Program-made: the position numbers and the translations under genes | Source: Rhizobacter sp. Root1238 | GTDB lineage: Bacteria; Pseudomonadota; Gammaproteobacteria; Burkholderiales; Burkholderiaceae_C | DNA: 64,000 nucleotides | Assembly: GCF_001425825.1 (NCBI RefSeq) | Contig: NZ_LMDM01000014.1 | Span: forward strand, 42,265 to 106,264 | Direction: 5' to 3' | The notes under the pieces: generated by a model | The model's database searches: none | The model's input: only the letters and a program-made list of their open reading frames with translations | What the model was told of the DNA's origin: nothing | Part shown: piece after piece, positions 58,250 through 64,000 of the stretch | Layout: every line of letters starts with the position of its first letter | Numbering within the stretch: position 1 is the stretch's first letter

Positions 58250-59435
58250 CATCGCCGCGGCGGCCCCCGTGCCGCCCAAGGAGTACCGCGGCTTCCTGAA
58301 GAACAACGTGCGCGAGTACGGCATGCTGCTGTCGCTGGTCGCGATCATGGGACTGTTCCAGTACCTGACCGACGGCACGCTGCTGAAGCCGCTGAACCTG
58401 ACCAACCTGGTGCTGCAGAACAGCTACATCGTCATCATGGCGCTGGGCATGCTGCTGGTGATCGTGGCCGGGCACATCGACCTGTCGGTCGGCTCGGTGG
58501 CCGGCTTCATCGGCGCGCTGGCCGCGGTGATGATGGTGAACCACGAGATCCACTGGATCTGGACCATCCTCGGCTGCATGCTGGTGGGCGGGCTGATCGG
58601 CGCCGCGCAGGGCTGGTTCGTCGCGTACTTCCGCATCCCGTCGTTCATCGTCACGCTGGCCGGCATGCTGGTGTTCAAGGGATTGGCGCTCGCGCTGCTG
58701 GAAGGCCAGTCGGTCGGGCCGTTCCCGGTCGAGTTCCAGCGCCTGAGCTCGGGCTTCATCCCCGACCTGTTCGCCGGTGCCGAGCTGCGGCTGACCTCGC
58801 TGCTGCTGGGCGTGATCACGGTGCTGGTGATGGTGGTGCTGAAGGTGCGCGGGCGCATCGCGCAGACGCGCCACGGCATGGAAGAAGAGCCGTACCCGTT
58901 CTTCCTCGCGAAGACGGCGGCGTTCGCCGCGGTGATCCTGTTCTTCAGCTACCTGCTGGCCTCGTACCGCGGGCTGCCGAACGTGCTGATCATCATGGTG
59001 CTGTTGATGGTGGCGTACGACTTCGTCACCCGGCGCAGCACGATCGGCCGGCGCATCTACGCGCTCGGCGGCAACGAGAAGGCCGCCAAGCTGTCGGGCA
59101 TCAAGACCGAGCGGCTGTCGTTCTACACCTTCGTCAACATGGGCGTGCTGGCGGCGCTGGCCGGGCTGGTGTTCGCCGCGCGGCTGAACACCGCGACGCC
59201 GAAGGCCGGCGTCGGCTTCGAGCTTGACGTGATCGCGGCCTGCTTCATCGGCGGCGCATCGGCCTCGGGCGGCGTCGGCAAGGTGATGGGCGCGGTGATC
59301 GGTGCGTTCGTGATGGGCGTGATGAACAACGGCATGTCGATCATGGGCATCGGCATCGACTACCAGCAGGTCATCAAGGGCCTGGTGCTGCTCGCGGCCG
59401 TGTTCCTCGACGTCTACAACAAGAACAAGGCCTGA
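58239..59435 (+). CDS. gguB: Multi-sugar ABC importer permease GguB/MmsB
   Basis: A 398-residue inner-membrane permease of the BPD_transp_2 family with about ten TM helices. Signatures: [37 protein letters not shown] and [35 protein letters not shown]. Start overlaps the gguA stop by 11 nt. Works with ChvE and GguA. A Burkholderiales hairpin repeat then separates it from ytfR. Confidence 0.95.
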
Positions 59436-59439
59436 TTGA

Positions 59440-59532
59440 TGTGCCCACCCCCGGAGGCGCTTCGCGCCACCCCCTCGAGGGGGCAACGCCAGTGGCCCGG
59501 CAAAGCCGGTTCCACGGCGTTCGCTGGGTACT
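59440..59532. repeat. Burkholderiales-type compound hairpin repeat
   Basis: Three consecutive stem-loops: GGCGC-TTC-GCGCC (59456-59468), CCCCCTCGAGGGGG (59470-59483) and CCGGC-AAA-GCCGG (59497-59509), flanked by CCACCCCCGG and TTCGCTGGGTACTGA. I recognise this CCC-GGCGCTTCGCGCC-CCCCTC...GGCCCGGCAAAGCCGG pattern as a repeated intergenic element in related genomes. It separates the ggu and ytf cassettes and may stabilise or process mRNA. Confidence 0.7.
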
Positions 59533-59549
59533 GAAACGAGAACCCTGAC

Positions 59550-61070
59550 ATGACCGTGAAGCCCGATGTCGCTCCTGTCCTCGAACTGCGTGGCGTCAGC
59601 AAGCAGTTCCTCGGCGTGCGCGCGCTCAGCGACGTCGGCCTGCGGCTGTTCCCCGGCGAAGTGCATGCGCTGATGGGCCAGAACGGCGCCGGCAAGTCGA
59701 CGCTGATCAAGGTGCTGACCGGCGTGCATCCGCCCGATGCCGGCGAGTTCACGCTGGCCGGTGCCGCGATCCGGCCGACCACGCCGCAGCAGGCGCAGCA
59801 GCTGGGCATCAGCACCGTCTATCAGGAAGTGAACCTCTGCACCAACCTGTCGGTGGCCGAGAACATCTTCGCCGGGCGCTACCCGCGCAAGGGCGCGCGC
59901 GGCGGCTGGCGCATCGACTGGCCGCGCATGAACGCGCAGGCGCGCGAGCTGCTGACGCGGCTGAACCTCGACATCGACGTGACGCGCGGCCTGGCGACGT
60001 ACTCGGTGGCCGTGCAGCAGATGGTCTCGATCGCCCGCGCGCTGAGCGTCGAGGCCAAGGTGCTGATCCTCGACGAACCAACCTCCAGCCTCGACGAAGA
60101 CGAGGTCAAGCGGCTGTTCGCGGTGCTGCGCCAGCTGCGCGGCGAGGGCCTCGCGATCCTGTTCGTGACCCACTTCCTCGAGCAGGTCTACGCGATCTCG
60201 GACCGCATCACGGTGCTGCGCAACGGCGAGTTCGTCTGCGAGAAGCCGGTCGCCGAGCTGAACGCGCCGGCGTTGATCACCGCGATGATCGGCCGCGAGC
60301 TGGCCAGCCAGTCGGAGGTCGTGCCGAGCGCCCGCCCGCACGACGGCCAGCCGCTGCTACGGGCCCAGGGCCTCGGCCAGCAAGGCCAGCTGCAGCCGGT
60401 CGACCTCGACCTGTATCCCGGCGAGGTGCTGGGGCTGGGCGGCCTGCTCGGCTCCGGCCGCACCGAGCTCGCGCGCTTGCTGTTCGGCCTGGCCGCGAAC
60501 GACCAGGGCACGCTGCAGGTCGACGGCCAGCCGGTGCAGCTGCACAGCCCGGCCGACGCGGTGCGCCACGGCATCGGCCTGTGCCCCGAAGACCGCAAGA
60601 CCGACGGCATCGTCGCCGAGCTGTCGGTGCGCGAGAACATCGCGCTCGCGCTGCAGGCCCGCCATGGCCTCGCGAAGACGCTGTCGCGCGAGCAGCAGGC
60701 CGAGATGGCCGAGCGCTTCGTGAAGGCGCTGGGCATCAAGACCGCCAGCATCGACACGCCGATCGGGCTGCTGTCGGGCGGCAACCAGCAGAAGGCGATG
60801 CTCGCGCGCTGGCTCGCGACCGAGCCGCGGCTCCTGATCCTCGACGAGCCGACGCGCGGCATCGACGTCGCAGCCAAGCAGGAGATCATGGAAGAGATCC
60901 TGCGGCTCGCCCAGCAGGGCATGTCGGTGCTGTTCATCTCGTCGGAGATGAGCGAGGTCGTCCGCGTCTCGCACCGCATCGCGGTGCTGCGCGATCGCCG
61001 CAAGGTCGCCGAGCTGCCGGCCGGCAGCAGCGAGCAGGCGGTCTACCACGTGATTGCGGCGCAGGCATGA
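59550..61070 (+). CDS. ytfR: Galactofuranose/pentose ABC importer ATPase, YtfR-like
   Basis: A 506-residue tandem ATPase. Half 1: [53 protein letters not shown]; half 2: [51 protein letters not shown]. Partner of YtfT and YjfF. Second importer of the island, homologous to the GguA ATPase but clearly a separate gene. The stop overlaps the ytfT start (ATGA). Confidence 0.94.
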   Translation: MTVKPDVAPVLELRGVSKQFLGVRALSDVGLRLFPGEVHALMGQNGAGKSTLIKVLTGVHPPDAGEFTLAGAAIRPTTPQQAQQLGISTVYQEVNLCTNLSVAENIFAGRYPRKGARGGWRIDWPRMNAQARELLTRLNLDIDVTRGLATYSVAVQQMVSIARALSVEAKVLILDEPTSSLDEDEVKRLFAVLRQLRGEGLAILFVTHFLEQVYAISDRITVLRNGEFVCEKPVAELNAPALITAMIGRELASQSEVVPSARPHDGQPLLRAQGLGQQGQLQPVDLDLYPGEVLGLGGLLGSGRTELARLLFGLAANDQGTLQVDGQPVQLHSPADAVRHGIGLCPEDRKTDGIVAELSVRENIALALQARHGLAKTLSREQQAEMAERFVKALGIKTASIDTPIGLLSGGNQQKAMLARWLATEPRLLILDEPTRGIDVAAKQEIMEEILRLAQQGMSVLFISSEMSEVVRVSHRIAVLRDRRKVAELPAGSSEQAVYHVIAAQA

Positions 61071-62107
61071 GCAGTCTCTTCAAACATCGCCTGGCGTGGC
61101 CGCTGGTCACGCTGCTGCTGCTGCTGGTGCTGAACGCGGCGTTCAACAGCAGCTTCCTGCACCTGGAATGGCGCGACGGCCACCTGTACGGTAGCCTGGT
61201 CGACATCCTGAACCGCGCAGCACCGCTGATGCTGGTGTCGCTCGGCATGACGCTGGTCATCGCCACGCGCGGCATCGACATCTCGGTCGGCGCGGTGGTG
61301 GCGATCGCCGCGGCGATCGCGGCCTGGATGATCGGCGGCTCGCTGGTCATCGTCGACGGCGTGGCCACGCATGCGAGCCGCTTCCCGATGTGGGCGGCGG
61401 TTGCCGGCGCGCTCGGCGTCGCGCTGGTGTGCGGGGTGTGGAACGGCGTGCTGGTCGCGCGCGTCGGCATGCAGCCGATCATCGCGACGCTGATCCTGAT
61501 GGTGGCCGGGCGCGGCATCGCGCAGCTGATCACCGGCGGGCAAATCATCACGATCTACTACGGACCGTATTTCTTCCTCGGCAGCGGCTACCTGCTCGGG
61601 CTGCCGTTCTCGCTGTTCATCGCGGCGGCGGTGTTCGTGCTGCTGTGGTGGGTGACCACGCGCACCGCGCTCGGGCTGTTCATCCAGGCGGTCGGCGTGA
61701 ACCCGTCGGCCGCGCGGGTCGCCGGCGTGCGCGCGCGCCGCATCACGGTGTGGGTGTACGCCTTCTGCGGGCTGTGCGCCGGCGCGGCCGGGCTGATCGT
61801 CAGCTCGAACGTCAAGAGCGCCGACGGCAACAACGCCGGCCAGCTGATGGAGCTGGACGCGATCCTCGCGGTGACGCTGGGCGGCACCGCGCTGACCGGC
61901 GGCCGCTTCAGCCTGGCCGGCAGCGTGATCGGCGCGCTGATCATCCAGACGCTCACCTATGCCATCTACTCGCTGGGCGTGCCGCCCGAGGTCAACCTGG
62001 TCGTCAAGGCCGGCGTGGTGTTCGCGGTGATGCTGCTGCAGTCGCCGGAGTTCCGCCAGAGCCTGCGCGCGCTGGTGCAGCGGCCCGCGGTGGGAGGACG
62101 GGCATGA
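61067..62107 (+). CDS. ytfT: Sugar ABC importer permease, YtfT-like
   Basis: A 346-residue permease, about ten TM helices. LVSLGMTLVIATRGIDISVGAVVAIAAAIAAWMIGG is the transmembrane domain signature; also AVGVNPSAARVAGVRARRITVWVYAFCGLCAGAAGLIVSS. Pairs with YjfF as a heteromeric translocation pore. Starts at ATG 61067 overlapping the ytfR stop; its stop overlaps the yjfF start. Confidence 0.93.
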   Translation: MSSLFKHRLAWPLVTLLLLLVLNAAFNSSFLHLEWRDGHLYGSLVDILNRAAPLMLVSLGMTLVIATRGIDISVGAVVAIAAAIAAWMIGGSLVIVDGVATHASRFPMWAAVAGALGVALVCGVWNGVLVARVGMQPIIATLILMVAGRGIAQLITGGQIITIYYGPYFFLGSGYLLGLPFSLFIAAAVFVLLWWVTTRTALGLFIQAVGVNPSAARVAGVRARRITVWVYAFCGLCAGAAGLIVSSNVKSADGNNAGQLMELDAILAVTLGGTALTGGRFSLAGSVIGALIIQTLTYAIYSLGVPPEVNLVVKAGVVFAVMLLQSPEFRQSLRALVQRPAVGGRA

Positions 62108-63123
62108 ATGCGCAGGTGCAACCGATGGCGCCGATGCCGGCCGCCGCTGCGTCGAGGCGCCTGCGCTTCGACCCGAAGTTCATCCCGCTGGCGGCGACGA
62201 TCTCGCTGTTCGTCGTGATGGCGATCCTCGGCTCGGTGCTCTACACCGGCTTCTTCTCGGCCCAGGTGTTCCTGAACCTGCTGATCGACAACGCCTTCCT
62301 GTGCATCGTCGCAGTCGGCATGACCTTCGTGATCCTGTCGGGCGGCATCGACCTGTCGGTGGGCTCGGTGATCGCGCTGACGACGATGGTGTCGGCGTCG
62401 CTGGTCGAGAAGCACGGCTGGAGCCCGGCGGTGGTGATCCCGCTGGTGCTGCTGATGGGCATCGGCTTCGGCGCGCTGCAGGGCGTGCTGATCCAGCGCT
62501 TCCGGCTGCAGCCCTTCATCGTGACGCTGGCCGGCATGTTCCTCGCGCGCGGGTTGTGCTACCTGATCAGCATCGATTCGATCAGCATCACGAACCCGTT
62601 CTACACCGCGCTGTCGCAGCTGCGCGTGCCGCTGTGGGAAGGCGCCGAGCTGTCGGTCAGCGCAATCATTGCAGTCGCCGTGGTGCTGCTCGCGGTGTTC
62701 GTCGCGCACTACACGCAGTTCGGCCGCACGGTCTACGCGATCGGCGGCAACGAGCATTCGGCGGTGCTGATGGGCCTGCCGGTGCGCAGCACGCTGATCG
62801 GCGTCTACACCGTCAGCGGATTCTGCTCGGCGCTGGCCGGCGTGGTGTTCACCTTCTACATGCTGTCGGGCTATGGCCTGCACGCGGTCGGGCTGGAGCT
62901 GGACGCGATCGCGGCGGTGGTGATCGGCGGCACGCTGCTGACCGGCGGCGTCGGCTACGTGCTGGGCACGCTGTTCGGCGTGCTGATGCTCGGGATCATC
63001 CAGACGCTGATCATGTTCGACGGCAGCCTGAGCTCATGGTGGACCCGCATCGTGATCGGCGGGCTGCTGTTCGTGTTCTGCCTGCTGCAACGCATCTTCG
63101 AATCGAGCCGCAAGCGCGGCTGA
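62104..63123 (+). CDS. yjfF: Sugar ABC importer permease, YjfF-like
   Basis: A 339-residue permease with signatures [37 protein letters not shown] and [24 protein letters not shown], and YAIGGNEHSAVLMGLPVRSTLIGVYTVSGFCSALAGVVF. Second permease of the YtfQRT-YjfF system. ATG 62104 overlaps the preceding stop. A hairpin and the porin gene follow after 75 nt. Confidence 0.93.
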   Translation: MNAQVQPMAPMPAAAASRRLRFDPKFIPLAATISLFVVMAILGSVLYTGFFSAQVFLNLLIDNAFLCIVAVGMTFVILSGGIDLSVGSVIALTTMVSASLVEKHGWSPAVVIPLVLLMGIGFGALQGVLIQRFRLQPFIVTLAGMFLARGLCYLISIDSISITNPFYTALSQLRVPLWEGAELSVSAIIAVAVVLLAVFVAHYTQFGRTVYAIGGNEHSAVLMGLPVRSTLIGVYTVSGFCSALAGVVFTFYMLSGYGLHAVGLELDAIAAVVIGGTLLTGGVGYVLGTLFGVLMLGIIQTLIMFDGSLSSWWTRIVIGGLLFVFCLLQRIFESSRKRG

Positions 63124-63140
63124 CGCTCCCCGTTCCCCCG

Positions 63141-63162
63141 ACAGGGCTCCCCCAGGCCCTGT
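63141..63162 (+). terminator. Weak hairpin between yjfF and porin gene
   Basis: ACAGGGC / GCCCTGT stem with an 8-nt C-rich loop followed by only three T residues. Could attenuate readthrough into the porin gene, which has its own good ribosome-binding site. Confidence 0.4.
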
Positions 63163-63198
63163 GTTTCCCCTGTGCATCAAAAACCAAGGAGACCATCC

Positions 63199-64000
63199 GT
63201 GAAGACATTCCCCCACCGCCAGACCGTGCTCGCCCTGGCTGCCGCCGCAGCCAGCGTGTTGAGCGCCACCTCTGCACAAGCCGTCGATTGGGGCGGCTAC
63301 TTCCGCACCGGCCCGGGCGCGACGTCGAAGGACTCGTCGCGCGCGTGCTACGGACCTGTTGAGCGCCACCTCTGCACAAGCCGTCGATTGGGGCGGCTAC
63401 TTCCGCACCGGCCCGGGCGCGACGTCGAAGGACTCGTCGCGCGCGTGCTACGGACTGGGCGGAGAAGGCATGAAGTACCGGCTCGGCAACGAGTGCGACT
63501 TCTACGGCGAGTTCCTGCTGAGCCAGGGCTTCAAGGCCGATGGCGTGGAATACAAGGCCGCGCTGATGACCAACCTGTACAGCAACGGCACCGACACCGG
63601 TGCGGTGGACCGCGGCCTGAGCGGGCAGCCGGCGACGAACCAGTCGCTGGACCACAGCAAGCTGGGCATCAACCAGATGTACGTCGAGGGCAAGGGCTAC
63701 GACATTGCGCCGAACACGAACTTCTGGATCGGCAAGCGCTTCTACGGCCGTGCGGACGTGCACATCGTCGACACGTTCTTCGTGAACCTGTCGGGCGTGG
63801 GCGCCGGTGCGGACAGCATGGACGTCGGTGGCGGCAAGCTGGCGGTGGCGGCGTTCCGCTCGGACAGCGCCGACTCGACCAAGCCGGGCTCGCGCGTGAA
63901 CGTGGACTTCTCGGAGCTGGTGGTGAACCCGGGCGGCAAGCTGCGCATCGTGGGCACGATCACGAAGGGCGACTTCACCGACGGCAAGAACGGCTTCGGG
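63199..64000 (+). pseudogene. LamB/maltoporin-like porin, frame broken by 99-nt duplication; runs off window
   Basis: GTG at 63199 follows AAGGAGACC. The signal peptide (TVLALAAAAASVLSATSAQA) and mature start VDWGGYFRTGPGATSKDSSRACYG are typical of LamB sugar porins, and after the break the sequence continues LGGEGMKYRLGNECDFYGEFLLSQGFKADG, FWIGKRFYGRADVHIVDTFFVNLSGVGAGADSMDVGGGKLAVAAFRS, clearly maltoporin-like. At 63356 an exact 99-nt repeat plus one extra base shifts the frame, so the product as written would be nonsense after residue about 52. If the duplication is an artefact, removing it restores one intact gene. Expected role: outer-membrane uptake of oligosaccharide for the ABC importers. 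C-terminus is beyond the window. Confidence 0.8.
63257..63455 (+). repeat. Exact 99-nt tandem duplication with a one-base insert
   Basis: 63257-63355 (beginning TGTTGAGCGCC and ending CTACGGAC) is identical to 63357-63455; the only base between copies is C at 63356, giving a 100-nt period that destroys the porin reading frame. Without that base the duplication would be in frame. Confidence 0.97.

Overview
This window looks like chromosome from a high-GC betaproteobacterium of the order Burkholderiales (Rubrivivax/Leptothrix/Ideonella/Roseateles-like). I infer this from the uniform strong GC bias, G/C-ending codons, protein families typical of that group and Burkholderiales-style intergenic hairpin repeats. 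I see no rRNA, tRNA, CRISPR array, transposase, integrase or phage gene. It reads as a metabolic and regulatory stretch with compact operons, many joined by ATGA overlaps.

Layout. 1-3.6 kb: the start of pabB (running off the left edge), a divergent DUF98 chorismate-lyase-like gene, and a decaying minus-strand cluster: a heme-less C-terminal remnant of a di-heme cytochrome c peroxidase, an intact lipoprotein, and a prolyl-4-hydroxylase-like gene with an internal deletion. 3.6-8.1 kb: a CHASE2 hybrid sensor kinase with its upstream LysM/FecR envelope protein. 8.2-11.8 kb: fadH and a phospholipase-D/cardiolipin-synthase-like lipoprotein. 12-21.3 kb: a complete yfaA-T-S-Q-P operon around a bacterial alpha-2-macroglobulin with an intact CxEQ thioester motif. 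21.3-25.1 kb: a LysR regulator convergent with a D-amino-acid dehydrogenase / Asp-Glu racemase pair and a glutamate/aspartate-binding protein. 25.2-27.5 kb: DUF427 protein and a diguanylate cyclase.

27.5-30.7 kb is the most unusual part. A WYL-domain regulator is divergent from an unrecognised protein with an HNH-like signature, and two copies of one palindromic operator in opposite orientation lie between them. Next to it is a two-gene membrane protein/XRE regulator unit whose promoter is bracketed by two TGTAAA-N6-TTTACA palindromes. 30.7-37.2 kb: a TetR-OMF-MFP-RND efflux operon. 37.3-46.7 kb: housekeeping and stress genes (TerC, Bax-inhibitor-1 family, LapA-like protein, LysR/azoR/pirin, malZ, tag, a bacterial SET-domain protein, a GNAT).

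47-64 kb is a sugar-catabolic island: SMP-30-type lactonase, IlvD/Edd-type aldonate dehydratase, SDR sugar dehydrogenase, GbpR-like LysR, AraD1/GguC-family protein, 2-ketoglutarate-semialdehyde-type aldehyde dehydrogenase, two sugar ABC importers (ChvE-GguAB and YtfQ-YtfRT-YjfF) and a LamB-type porin. Together these would take up pentose or galactose-type sugars and oxidise them without phosphorylation to 2-ketoglutarate. The two divergent promoters of the island share the 10-mer CGGATCGTAT. The porin gene is broken near its start by an exact 99-nt duplication plus one base, which may be an assembly artefact.
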